From: Tardiphaga robiniae | Lineage (GTDB): Bacteria; Pseudomonadota; Alphaproteobacteria; Rhizobiales; Xanthobacteraceae | Reading direction: 5' to 3' | DNA: 35,085 nt | Assembly: GCF_013359755.1 (NCBI RefSeq) | Contig: NZ_JABMCJ010000053.1 | Span: 1-35,085 of the forward strand | Part shown: positions 26,220 to 33,368 of the stretch, piece after piece | Position numbering within the stretch: position 1 is the first letter of the stretch | How the letters are laid out: every line of letters starts with the position of its first letter | Notes under the pieces: model-generated | Databases searched by the model: none | Told to the model about the DNA's origin: nothing | Seen by the model: only the letters and a program-made list of their open reading frames with translations | Position numbers and translations under genes: made by a program

Positions 26220-26648
26220 TCAGGCCGTCGCAATATATTCGCGCAGCGCTTCCTGTTCGCGTTCGAATTCGCGCAAGCGAAATTTGACGACGTCACCGAT
26301 CGAGATCAGGCCAACGACCTTCTCGTCCTCGATAACGGGCAGATGCCTGAATTTTCCGGTCGTCATCTTTTCCATGATTGCACCGACCGTATCGGCCGGT
26401 TTGCAGCCAATGACCTTGCGCGTCATCACGGCGCTCACGTCTTCATCCAGCGCCGCGGCGCCGCGCTCTCCGATCACCCGCACGATATCACGCTCAGACA
26501 GGATACCATCGATGTGGTGATGGCTCATCACCAGCACGGCACCTATTCTTCGCTGTGACAGCATCTGCACTACCGACGAGACCTTATCGTTCGGCGAGAC
26601 GCTGATGATCTGGTGGCCTTTGGAACCGAGAATTGCACGTACCGTCAT
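26220..26648 (-). CDS. CBS-domain pair protein
   Basis: A 142-residue soluble protein built of two tandem CBS motifs (about 10-60 and 75-130): IGAVLVM...DGILSERDIVRVI, and FRHLPVIEDEKVVGLISIGDVVKFR. Such pairs bind adenosyl ligands such as AMP, ATP or SAM and act as small regulators. AGGAGG directly precedes the start, so it should be well translated. It faces the patatin gene tail-to-tail; no partner is named by context. Confidence 0.9.
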   Translation of the reverse strand: MTVRAILGSKGHQIISVSPNDKVSSVVQMLSQRRIGAVLVMSHHHIDGILSERDIVRVIGERGAAALDEDVSAVMTRKVIGCKPADTVGAIMEKMTTGKFRHLPVIEDEKVVGLISIGDVVKFRLREFEREQEALREYIATA

Positions 26649-26885
26649 TGTCGCCTCCTAAGTCGACCATGCCCTTTGTCGGGCGCGGTCTTTCATTCTA
26701 GGGTCGTCAGACAGATGCAGTGTAACAGCGCAGTTCAACAGTCGTTCAGATGTGGTGATCGCACTGAAACACCGTTCGCGCCGGGAACGGGATCGACCTC
26801 AAGGGCCGAACCTGCCAACGTGAGTCACCTGTCGAATACATAAGATGGATCAAATGCGTCGGCCTCGCAAGAAGCCGGTACGCGC

Positions 26886-27668
26886 TTAATGCAGGTCGGA
26901 GATGTCCGGAGACGACGTTTGCGACCCCGTGCGCTGCAACCTCGGAATGGGATCGAACAGCGAGAACAGCAGCAGCCCGGCGAAGAAGCCGCCGATATGC
27001 GCCTGCCACGCAACGCTCGCCCCTTCTGCACCGATCGCAATCGAGCCAACGCCAAAGATGATGTTGACGCCGAACCAGACCGCCAGAAATCCGATCACGC
27101 GTGGATCGCGCAATGAACGCAGCAGCGGAAGCGCCGGCACACGTGCCGCTTCATCGGCATCGCCGCGGTTGAACGACAGAAAGCTGCCGCGCACGAAGGC
27201 AAAACGGATGGCCGCCGCCATCGCGCCGGAGACCGAAGCCGAGGCGCCGATCATCGGTGCGAGCGCGTGTTCATGGGTAACCAGATGCGCGGCGGCACCA
27301 GCCACAGCCGTCACCGCCATGAAGATGAAGAAGCGGACCGCGCCGAAGCGCCGCGCCAGCGCGCTGCCGAACGGCAGCAGCCACAACACGTTGAAGCCGA
27401 TATGGCTGAGATTGGCGTGCAACAGGGAGTAAGTGACGAAACTCCATACTTTGGCGCCATTGCCGCCGGGAAACGGCATCGACAGCAGCGTCTGGTCGTA
27501 GCGCTTCGGAATGAAACCGAAGACCTCAATGGTCCAGTATTCCAGATCCACCGGCAGCAGCATGCGGATAATGTGGATCACCGCCAGAAGCCCGACATAA
27601 GCCGTCAGGGCGCCCGGCAGGGTCAGGATCGGTTCGCGCGGGGGAGCGGGGGAATCCAAGGTGTCCAA
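26886..27668 (-). CDS. Rhomboid-family intramembrane protease
   Basis: A 260-residue membrane protein with about six or seven hydrophobic helices. The rhomboid features are HANLSHIGFNVLW (Asn93), the active-site serine Ser143 in IGASASVSGAM and His224 in WQAHIGGFFAG. The usual GxSG is GASA here, which is a small variation. It should cleave substrates within the inner membrane; none can be named. The N-terminal 18 residues are cytosolic and Pro-rich. It stands alone on the minus strand, with a 578-base gene-free region upstream containing an unrelated terminator. Confidence 0.9.
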   Translation of the reverse strand: MDTLDSPAPPREPILTLPGALTAYVGLLAVIHIIRMLLPVDLEYWTIEVFGFIPKRYDQTLLSMPFPGGNGAKVWSFVTYSLLHANLSHIGFNVLWLLPFGSALARRFGAVRFFIFMAVTAVAGAAAHLVTHEHALAPMIGASASVSGAMAAAIRFAFVRGSFLSFNRGDADEAARVPALPLLRSLRDPRVIGFLAVWFGVNIIFGVGSIAIGAEGASVAWQAHIGGFFAGLLLFSLFDPIPRLQRTGSQTSSPDISDLH

Positions 27669-27770
27669 GGGGATAACGGCCTGTCAGCGGCTCTGGCGAG
27701 CGATGCTCCAGATAGTCGGCTTTGCCGGTACCGCGCAAGCTCGGGATCGCCGCGGGGCAGCAAACCCGCC

Positions 27771-27809
27771 TGAAAAGAAAAAGGGAGAGCCTCTGAGAAA
27801 GGCTCTCCC
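27771..27809 (-). terminator. Orphan intrinsic terminator, minus strand
   Basis: Perfect 9-bp stem GGGAGAGCC/GGCTCTCCC (27783-27791 with 27801-27809) with a T-rich run on the minus strand (TTTTTCTTTT). The only minus-strand gene nearby, the rhomboid, is downstream, so this terminator must end a transcript that begins in the 27810-28246 gap, most simply a small RNA. Confidence 0.75.
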
Positions 27810-28008
27810 GGGTCCGTCTTGATCTTTTCCCGCGGATGGATGTCCCGGTGTGCCGGACAAGCCGACATCCCCACCCCTCCCCGCGTGACGACCAATTCTG
27901 TTTTCAGCCACCTGTTTATCGAAGCGCGTCACGAACTGCTGGAGCAGTCCGCTCCGCTCTGGAGTGAGCAGGAGACTACCGGCAATCCCCGCGTTGCCAA
28001 GCGCATGC

Positions 28009-28097
28009 TTAACTTAGAGTTAACGGCGAACCGGTCCACCCGCTCCGAAACCGGACGGTTAATGAGATCCTAACAATCATAGTAAACTTAACCTTAA
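28009..28097. promoter_or_regulatory. Cluster of CtrA-like boxes
   Basis: A perfect TTAA-N7-TTAA at 28009-28023, TTAA-N7-CTAA at 28059-28073 and close TTAA-CC-TTAA at 28088-28097. They lie 150-240 bases upstream of the PAS-like gene on the plus strand, and could also control a leftward transcript ending at 27771. Confidence 0.6.
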
Positions 28098-28246
28098 CGG
28101 CGGATACCCGCCCGAACGCGGTGGAAAACGCGCCTTCGGCATGGACGCTGCAATGACTGATCTGCACAACATGTAGCGGCGAGCGATGGATGGATTCGGG
28201 ACAGAAATGTCCCCGATCCACTGCAAGCCGGGTCAGGATCAGGCGA

Positions 28247-28804
28247 ATGAAACATCCATCCAGCCGCGCGTTCTTCGCCTATTGGGACGACAAACGCGGT
28301 TTTGCACGCGCTCCCGATCGGAGCGAGCTGGAACCCGGCCCCGTTCGCGAGTTGCTGGGCGACATCTTCGTGCTGTCCTATGACCAGCCCGTCGAATTCC
28401 CGTTCCGCGTGGCCGGCACAAGAGTTTGTGCCCTGCTCGGCCGCGACCTGAAGCACGAGCCGTTTCCGTTGCTGTTCGCGCCCGAGTGTCGCGACGAGAT
28501 CCGGGACATGATCACCGTCGTATCCGAGGAGCAGCTCGTCGCCGTCGCTGGCGTGACCGCAATGACCGAATTCGGTCAGAAGGCGCATCTAGAACTGCTG
28601 TTGCTGCCATTCGCGACGCGCGCGCATTCCCCTATCAGCCTGACCGGCCTGCTGGCGCCCATGTATGAAGTCCGCGGCCGGCTCGGCGCATTCCAGCTGA
28701 CGTCGTTTCGCTATCTCGCCCACCAGCCGCAGCGCTTTGCGCCGCGCGCCCTGCGCAAACTGCAGGTTGCCCGCGGCCTGATGGTCTATGAAGGGCTGCG
28801 CTGA
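28247..28804 (+). CDS. PAS-like domain protein
   Basis: A 185-residue soluble protein. The first half has the pattern of the short PAS (PAS_5/DUF1457-type) family seen in alphaproteobacteria: AYWDDKRGFARAPDRSELEP, then a strand/helix series IFVLSYDQPVEFPFRVAGTRV and CALLGRDLKHEPFPLLF. No output domain is attached. The ATG at 28247 follows AGGATCAGG; the frame runs further upstream without ribosome-binding signal. The ligand is unknown. It is preceded by the CtrA-like cluster and followed by PilZ, so it may belong to the same regulatory theme. Confidence 0.82.
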   Translation: MKHPSSRAFFAYWDDKRGFARAPDRSELEPGPVRELLGDIFVLSYDQPVEFPFRVAGTRVCALLGRDLKHEPFPLLFAPECRDEIRDMITVVSEEQLVAVAGVTAMTEFGQKAHLELLLLPFATRAHSPISLTGLLAPMYEVRGRLGAFQLTSFRYLAHQPQRFAPRALRKLQVARGLMVYEGLR

Positions 28805-28883
28805 GCAGCCTTCTACGTACGCTGCTCATTATAAGTGTCGCGCAGAACAATCACGCCAACTGGTTGCGCCAGTTCGGTATTTG

Positions 28884-28898
28884 CTAACGCGGCGTTAA
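28884..28898. promoter_or_regulatory. Near-consensus CtrA box before PilZ gene
   Basis: CTAA-N7-TTAA, one mismatch from the consensus, 56 bases before the PilZ start. A perfect short palindrome CCCTACGGGCCGTAGGG follows at 28900-28916. Confidence 0.45.
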
Positions 28899-28953
28899 CC
28901 CTACGGGCCGTAGGGTCGGTCGAAACTCGACCCGCATCACCGGCACGGCACTG

Positions 28954-29568
28954 ATGGCGTTCGCGCAAACAAAATCGATTCTTCCGTCTGCAGAAGAACG
29001 CCGTCGCTTTCAGCGGGTGAAAGTGCACCTGCTTGGCCGCTATATGCTGCCGGATCGCCGCGAATTTCCGTGTCAGGTCATCAATATGTCGCCCGGCGGC
29101 CTCGCGCTGCTCGGTCCCGGCATCGGCAATGTGGGCGACCGCGTCATCGCCTATCTCGACCATATCGGCCGCGTCGAAGGTAAAATCACCCGGATCATCG
29201 ACAACGGCTTCGCCATGACCGTGGGAGCGACACCGCGCAAACGCGACAAGCTGGCAGCCCAGCTGACCTGGCTGGCCAACCGCGACATTCTCAATCTGCC
29301 GGAAGACCGCCGCCACGACCGTATCGTGCCGCGCAACCCGATGGTGCTCCTCACCCTCGAGGATGGCGTCCAGATGAACGGCCGCATTATCGACCTGTCG
29401 CTGTCCGGCGCCGCCATTGCGGCAGAGAAGCGCCCGCTGCTGAATTCGATTGTCATGCTCGGCCGAATCCAGTCCCGCGTGGTCCGCCATCTCGAAGAAG
29501 GCTTCGCTCTGGAGTTCTTCCACGAGCAGTTGGCAGAGACGCTCGAAGACAGCGTCAACGCCCGGTAA
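28954..29568 (+). CDS. Tandem PilZ-domain protein, c-di-GMP receptor
   Basis: A 204-residue protein with two PilZ-like modules. The first has RRRFQRVKV and the NMSPGG motif (about 16-50), matching the RxxxR and (D/N)xSxxG c-di-GMP contacts. The second has RRHDRIVPR and DLSLSGAAI (about 118-160). c-di-GMP binding by at least the first is likely. No output domain is attached, so it may pass a signal by contact. No membrane segment is seen. The GGDEF-EAL gene is 5 kb away and a LapG-like protease follows at 29900. Confidence 0.88.
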   Translation: MAFAQTKSILPSAEERRRFQRVKVHLLGRYMLPDRREFPCQVINMSPGGLALLGPGIGNVGDRVIAYLDHIGRVEGKITRIIDNGFAMTVGATPRKRDKLAAQLTWLANRDILNLPEDRRHDRIVPRNPMVLLTLEDGVQMNGRIIDLSLSGAAIAAEKRPLLNSIVMLGRIQSRVVRHLEEGFALEFFHEQLAETLEDSVNAR

Positions 29569-29899
29569 ACGGCCGAACGCCCCCGATCCTCGTTTTTCAA
29601 TGTCCTGAAGGCGCCATCCGCGTCAGCAGATACCGTTGCGCGTCCTCTGCACGCGGTCGCGAGGGGTTAATTTCACGCCGCTTTGCGCACGCAAGTTCCT
29701 GAATTGCAGCATTCAAGCCATTAACGCGTAAAATTTGACTCAAATACAATTAGCTAAAATTTGAATCACATTCGATTCAAGTATAGTTCGAATTCGCCGC
29801 GCCTTTTACTTGTAATCGCTTCAATTGTACTTGAGCGATTTAGCGGCGACGAAAATCCTTTGTGCGAAACATGGTCCCAACAAGAAAACGGGGGCCACA
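29569..29899. promoter_or_regulatory. AT-rich control region before LapG-like gene
   Basis: A 331-base gap with no gene, markedly AT-rich at about 29715-29810. It holds three GANTC sites within 42 bases (29737-29741, 29763-29767, 29774-29778), a perfect dyad TTGAATC-N6-GATTCAA (29761-29780), and a second imperfect dyad AATCGCTTCAA...TTGAGCGATT (29814-29840). A promoter-like TTGAAT-N17-TAGTTC is embedded around 29761-29795. These look like operator or methylation-sensitive sites. Confidence 0.55.
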
Positions 29900-30523
29900 A
29901 TGTTTGGTAACAAGGGGCGATACTTCGGACTGGCCGTTTTAGCAGTCCTTCTTGGAGTGACTTCGTCGGCACGTGCCGGCAACGAAAAACTCTACGCAAG
30001 CCTGGGCGACAGCACACGCGCACCGATCGGCTGGGTCGAATTCTGTTCAGACAATCCGACCGACTGCCGCGGCGGTGCGACGCAAGCACGTGACATCGTC
30101 ATCACACAGACTGCGTGGAAGGATCTGGTGCGGGTCAATCGCTGGGTCAACGAGACCATCAAGCCAATGACCGACATGGATCATTGGGGCGTGATCGAAA
30201 AGTGGTCGCTGCCATCAGACGGTTACGGTGACTGCGAAGACTATGTGCTCCTTAAGCGCAAGATGCTGATCGAAGCAGGCTGGCCACGTGAGGCGCTGCT
30301 GATCACCGTGGTGCGCGACAAGAAGGGCGAAGGCCACGCGGTGCTCACGGTGAAGACGGACAAGGGCGAATACGTTCTGGACAACCAGAATGAGAACGTC
30401 CTCGCCTGGACCGAGACCGGCTACCGCTTCGTCAAACGCCAGTCACAGAGCGATCCGAATGTGTGGGTCTCGCTCGGCGACAACCGTCCTGCAGTGGCTA
30501 CGGCCAGCGCGCGGGATCGCTAA
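29900..30523 (+). CDS. LapG-like periplasmic transglutaminase-fold cysteine protease
   Basis: A 207-residue exported protein (signal peptide ending SARA-G, residue 26). The papain/transglutaminase-type triad is present: Cys112 in YGDCEDYVLLKR, His146 in GEGHAVLTV and Asp161 in VLDNQ, as in the bacterial BTLCP (DUF920) group that includes LapG. LapG cleaves surface adhesins and is held back by a c-di-GMP-bound LapD. No LapD or adhesin lies in the window, so the target is unknown. The ATG at 29900 is preceded by GGGGG. The terminator at 30597-30632 ends it. Confidence 0.9.
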   Translation: MFGNKGRYFGLAVLAVLLGVTSSARAGNEKLYASLGDSTRAPIGWVEFCSDNPTDCRGGATQARDIVITQTAWKDLVRVNRWVNETIKPMTDMDHWGVIEKWSLPSDGYGDCEDYVLLKRKMLIEAGWPREALLITVVRDKKGEGHAVLTVKTDKGEYVLDNQNENVLAWTETGYRFVKRQSQSDPNVWVSLGDNRPAVATASARDR

Positions 30524-30596
30524 ACAACAACACGAATTGGAGACACGCGACCCGGTCACATCCCCACCCCTCCCCGTCCCAGACCGGATCGCGCGC

Positions 30597-30632
30597 GGCC
30601 AGCTCTCCCCCAAGAGCTGGCCGCAACTTTTT
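30597..30632 (+). terminator. Terminator after LapG-like gene
   Basis: GGCCAGCTC/GAGCTGGCC stem (30597-30605 with 30614-30622) with an 8-base loop, then GCAAC and a T-run (CAACTTTTT). The T-run begins four to five bases late, so the terminator is a little weaker than the consensus. Confidence 0.75.
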
Positions 30633-30767
30633 GGGGTGGTGGTGCTCGCGCAGCTTCCGAACAGAAAGCGGCCGACAATGGATGGAAACAGACGCAGGTT
30701 TGGCTGACGAACTACAACGTACCTGACTGATCCCGGACTGACGTCCGAGGAACACGAACAGACAAGA

Positions 30768-30794
30768 AAATCGCCGCGCTAGTCGCGGCGATTT
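30768..30794 (-). terminator. Hairpin at the end of the small membrane protein gene
   Basis: AATCGCCGCG/CGCGGCGATT stem overlapping the stop codon of the 79-residue gene and followed on the minus strand by TTTTCTT. It can end minus-strand transcription and, less well, the plus strand. Confidence 0.8.
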
Positions 30795-31018
30795 GCGTTT
30801 CGGTCGATGGTGCCGTCGGGCCGATAGCCGAAGCGCACGAGTGCAGTCGCTGTCAACCGCTTCCCGAACCGGCGTTCGAACTCACAGAACATCCAGACGA
30901 AAGCCATCACCAGCGCAAAGACGGTGGTGACAAACAGCAGCGTGAGATTGGCAATGTCGAGGGTCATGGTCATCGTTTCGATTTTGCAAAACGCGTACCA
31001 GACAATCGGACCAGCCAT
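30779..31018 (-). CDS. Small single-pass membrane protein
   Basis: A 79-residue protein with one hydrophobic helix (about 26-46, TLLFVTTVFALVMAFVWMF) flanked by a short N-terminus and a basic, soluble tail (ERRFGKRLTATALVRF). No family is recognised. The ATG at 31018 is chosen because GGAG lies seven to ten bases before it; ATG codons at residues 16 and 18 are alternatives without ribosome-binding signal. That GGAG sits in a perfect hairpin (31024-31049), so translation may be gated. It follows the Gly-rich gene on the same strand. Confidence 0.72.
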   Translation of the reverse strand: MAGPIVWYAFCKIETMTMTLDIANLTLLFVTTVFALVMAFVWMFCEFERRFGKRLTATALVRFGYRPDGTIDRNANRRD

Positions 31019-31023
31019 GATGT

Positions 31024-31049
31024 GGCTCCAGCACAGCTATGCTGGAGCC
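31024..31049 (-). promoter_or_regulatory. Perfect hairpin holding the ribosome-binding site
   Basis: A perfect 10-bp stem GGCTCCAGCA/TGCTGGAGCC with a 6-base loop. On the minus strand the 3' arm carries GGAG, five bases before the start codon arm ends, so folding would hide the site. No T-run follows, so it is not a terminator. Confidence 0.6.
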
Positions 31050-31083
31050 GTTGAGGTAATCAGGTGGCGTCGCTCAAGGCCAA

Positions 31084-31440
31084 TCAGTCACAAACCTCGA
31101 CACGACGCACCCGATATCCAGCCGGTGTCCGTACACGCTTACGCGTTATGTAACATCCGCCTTCGTCATCATAACCGCCATAAGCGTAGGGGTACCCACC
31201 GTAATACGCATAGGGGCCGTAGCCGTAGTAGCCGCTATAAAGACCGGCGCCGGCGAGGCCAAATCCCAATCCTATTCCAGCACCGCGAAATCCACGGCCG
31301 AAGCCGCCGCCATGCCAGCCACCACCACCATGGAATCCACCGCCGTGGAATCCGCCGCCACCGCGCGCCGATGCGGCTGTCGGCGCGACCAGCGCGACTC
31401 CGGCAAGGGTCAACAGACCAAACACCAATTTGCGTAACAT
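31084..31440 (-). CDS. Exported Gly/Tyr-rich protein
   Basis: A 118-residue protein. After a signal peptide (MLRKLVFGLLTL...AASA-RG) the mature chain is almost wholly low complexity: a GGGFHGGG-type region, a GFG region and then tyrosine-rich repeats (YYGYGPYAYYGGYPYAYGG), ending with a short CYITRKRVRT... tail with two Cys. Such Gly/Tyr-rich exported proteins are common in rhizobia and may associate with the envelope or with surface matrix; the function is unknown. The ATG at 31440 follows GGAG by eight bases. Confidence 0.8.
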   Translation of the reverse strand: MLRKLVFGLLTLAGVALVAPTAASARGGGGFHGGGFHGGGGWHGGGFGRGFRGAGIGLGFGLAGAGLYSGYYGYGPYAYYGGYPYAYGGYDDEGGCYITRKRVRTPAGYRVRRVEVCD

Positions 31441-31595
31441 CAACTACACTCCGTCACGGGTCACTCACAGCGCGCCCCTGTTAGATAGGTAGCTCTTTCG
31501 TTCGCGAACCGCCACGGTGCGACGATCAATAGCCGTCACTTGTTCGCGACTGTCGGTTACGGTGTGTTGCTGAACGCCTGTCGCGCAACGTTGCG

Positions 31596-31892
31596 CTAGC
31601 AACCCTTGCAGATGCTCTTCACCTTGCGATCGACGGCACGATCCTGCGCATCGACCGCTGCATCGCCCGTCGCCGGCTTGCCATCGGGCGACGCCTGTCC
31701 GGTCCCGCTCGCGCCTGCCGTGATCCCGGTCGCGGCGCGTCCACCGCTCGCATTCGCCGTGCCTGCACTATTGGTACCCGCGGCGCCGCCCGTCGCGCCG
31801 CCACCTGCACTGCCGGATTGGGCGAACGCCGCGACTGACGACAACAGGACGGTAGCCGTTGCAGCCGCGATGAGTTTCGAGGAATGCGCCAT
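31596..31892 (-). CDS. Exported Gly/Ala/Thr-rich small protein
   Basis: A 98-residue protein with a signal peptide (AHSSKLIAAATATVLLSSVAAFA-Q) and a mature chain of low complexity (GSAGGGATGGAAGTN...), ending in a short charged piece with a pair of Cys (VKSICKGC). The ATG at 31892 follows GGAGA by six bases. No family is recognised. The mature part could be a surface or stress-related protein, but nothing in the context decides. Confidence 0.7.
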   Translation of the reverse strand: MAHSSKLIAAATATVLLSSVAAFAQSGSAGGGATGGAAGTNSAGTANASGGRAATGITAGASGTGQASPDGKPATGDAAVDAQDRAVDRKVKSICKGC

Positions 31893-32001
31893 TGGAAATC
31901 TCCTTTGGCGTTCAACGAGACCAGCGGAAACGGGTTCCGTTGCGGGAACGAATTCGGCGCCGGCGGCTTGAATCCCCTGACATTGCCGAGGAGAAGCCTG
32001 C

Positions 32002-32283
32002 GTGTCCTGGGACAAGCCGTTTCGCGAACCGATCGAATTGCCCGACGGCAACACGCTGGTGTCGCTGCGCGACGCCGGCGCTTACATCACACAGCTGTCA
32101 CCATCTGAACACGATGCGAAGGAGTGGCAGACCGCGATGCATTGCCTGATCGAGGCGGCCGACTACGGCGGCCCCATCAGTTTCGCGCGGCTCGGCGTTG
32201 CACAGGCACTGCATCGCCATCAGGAGAAAGTATTCGACCCGACGCGCAAGCGATCGCGCTGGCGCAAGCCGGGCCTCAGTTAG
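32002..32283 (+). CDS. Small conserved protein of unknown function
   Basis: A 93-residue soluble protein (SWDKPFREPIELPDGNTLVSLRDAGAYITQLSPSEH...). No signal peptide or domain is recognised, but the composition and pattern are protein-like, and the following gene starts nine bases after its stop. It begins with a GTG at 32002, with GGAGAAG upstream. In my memory similar short proteins are conserved in Bradyrhizobium relatives. Likely in an operon with the next two genes. Confidence 0.75.
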   Translation: MSWDKPFREPIELPDGNTLVSLRDAGAYITQLSPSEHDAKEWQTAMHCLIEAADYGGPISFARLGVAQALHRHQEKVFDPTRKRSRWRKPGLS

Positions 32284-32291
32284 CAGATGTC

Positions 32292-32570
32292 ATGCGCAAG
32301 CTGATCGACTTCGACGACGAGACCCTCGACAAGCTCATCCAGCTCGGCCGCGACCGCATGGCGACGACGCAAGAACTCGCGGATGAAGCCTTCGCCGACC
32401 TCCTGAAGAAGCACGGCGTTCCGATCGATCTCAAGGATGCGCTTCGCAAGAGCGTGAAAGCCGCCGGTCCATCATCGGCGTCAAGCCGCAACACTGCGAT
32501 GCGCTTCGCCCCATCACGTCCAGCAAGGAAGAAGGCCCATGCCAAACGATCCGCAAAAAGATCCATTTGA
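32292..32570 (+). CDS. Small ribbon-helix-helix-like protein
   Basis: A 92-residue basic protein. The first 50 residues match a ribbon-helix-helix pattern: a short strand (RKLIDFDDE) then two helices (TLDKLIQLGRDRM, TTQELADEAFADLLKKHG). Such proteins bind DNA as dimers. The C-terminal part is Ser/Ala/Lys/Arg-rich (PSRPARKKAHAKRSAKRS) and may aid nucleic-acid contact. It starts nine bases after the previous gene and overlaps the next by 32 bases in another frame. No toxin partner is obvious. The start has no strong ribosome-binding site. Confidence 0.65.
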   Translation: MRKLIDFDDETLDKLIQLGRDRMATTQELADEAFADLLKKHGVPIDLKDALRKSVKAAGPSSASSRNTAMRFAPSRPARKKAHAKRSAKRSI

Positions 32571-32712
32571 GGAAGGCGAGCGTGCCGCTAGTGAGGGCAT
32601 TCCTGCCGAGGCCAATCCCTATCAGGACGGCACCGAGGAACATTCGCTATGGAGCGCCGGCCACGAGCGCGTGGCCGGCGAAACAGAAGCCAATGAGTCC
32701 GAAGGGACGTGA
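32539..32712 (+). CDS. Very small ribosome-modulation-factor-like protein
   Basis: A 57-residue acidic gene beginning with ATG at 32539 behind AAGGAAGAAGG, ending TGA at 32712. The core ASEGIPAEANPYQDGTEEHS and LWSAGHERV resembles the Rmf/CrpP fold, with NPYQ and a Trp-containing helix (WxxG-type), though it is acidic where Rmf is basic. Rmf proteins bind ribosomes or regulate stationary-phase. It overlaps the RHH gene by 32 bases, suggesting coupled translation. It is below usual size cut-offs. Confidence 0.7.
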   Translation: MPNDPQKDPFEEGERAASEGIPAEANPYQDGTEEHSLWSAGHERVAGETEANESEGT

Positions 32713-32740
32713 TCGCGCTGCAAGGCTCTGGCTTTTTGTT

Positions 32741-32790
32741 GAGACGCGTTTTCTTGATGCGAACCGGTGCCCACTTCGCTCGAAACGCTC
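32741..32790. repeat. Short dispersed repeat (GACGCGTTTTCTTGATGCG...)
   Basis: A 50-base element with ACGCGTTTTCTTGATGCGAA, CGGTGCCCACTTCGCTCG and AAACGCTCTAG. I recognise it as the common short dispersed element of rhizobial genomes, from memory. It abuts the stop codon of the carbonic anhydrase gene, and its last base starts that stop on the minus strand. Confidence 0.75.
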
Positions 32791-33320
32791 TAGCCGATTT
32801 TCTTGAGACCCTTCTGAAAGCGTGGGCCGTTGGCCGCGTAGAACCGCGCCGCGCTGCCCATCGCCGTCACCTGCTCCGGCGACAGCGTGCGAATGACGCG
32901 CGCCGGCGATCCGATGATCAGCGAATTCTCCGGAAATTCCTTGCCCTCGGTGATCACCGAGCCGGCGCCCACGATGCTGTTCTTGCCAATCTTTGCACCG
33001 TTCATCACGATCGAGCCCATGCCGATCAGCGCGCCGTCTTCAATCGTGCAGCCGTGCAGGATGACATTGTGGCCGACGGTGCAGTTCTTGCCGATGGTCA
33101 GGGGAAAGCCCTTGTCGGTATGGCACGTGCAGTTGTCCTGCACATTGGAGCCTTCACCGATCTCGATCCATTCGTTGTCGCCGCGCAGCACCGCGCCAAA
33201 CCAGACACTCGCCTGCTCCAGCAAACGAATCTTGCCGATCACATCGGCCGTGTCGGCGATAAAGTAATTTCCGCTGGCCGGAAGATCCGGTCCCTGCCCG
33301 TCGAGTTCGTAGATTGCCAT
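32790..33320 (-). CDS. Gamma-class carbonic anhydrase-like protein
   Basis: A 176-residue left-handed beta-helix protein with repeated hexapeptides. The three zinc ligands are His67 (CTCHTDKG), His84 and His89 (TVGHNVILHG), so the metal site is intact. Similar proteins (YrdA/PaaY) hydrate CO2 or have related acyl roles. It starts at 33320, with GGGAGA upstream; a longer frame to 33356 is unlikely. It is followed by a short dispersed repeat and preceded by the membrane-protein gene, both on the minus strand. Confidence 0.92.
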   Translation of the reverse strand: MAIYELDGQGPDLPASGNYFIADTADVIGKIRLLEQASVWFGAVLRGDNEWIEIGEGSNVQDNCTCHTDKGFPLTIGKNCTVGHNVILHGCTIEDGALIGMGSIVMNGAKIGKNSIVGAGSVITEGKEFPENSLIIGSPARVIRTLSPEQVTAMGSAARFYAANGPRFQKGLKKIG

Positions 33321-33368
33321 GATTGAGTGGTCTCCCTTTGCGGGAGACACTGCCACGGATTCTTGCGC

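Larger units (their letters stand above)
27669..28246. other. Long gene-free region with terminator and CtrA-like boxes
   Basis: A 578-base stretch without a gene on either strand that I can support. From left to right it has the rhomboid leader region, a minus-strand intrinsic terminator (27771-27809), a GC-rich pairable segment (GGATGTC...GACATCC, about 27836-27868) and three CtrA-like TTAA motifs (28009-28097), and then the start of the PAS-like gene. Short frames here cross the terminator or lack a ribosome-binding site. Confidence 0.6.

Noticed and set aside
27684-27932. An 82-residue minus-strand frame in the gap before the rhomboid gene
   Set aside because: It runs through an intrinsic terminator and has no ribosome-binding site.
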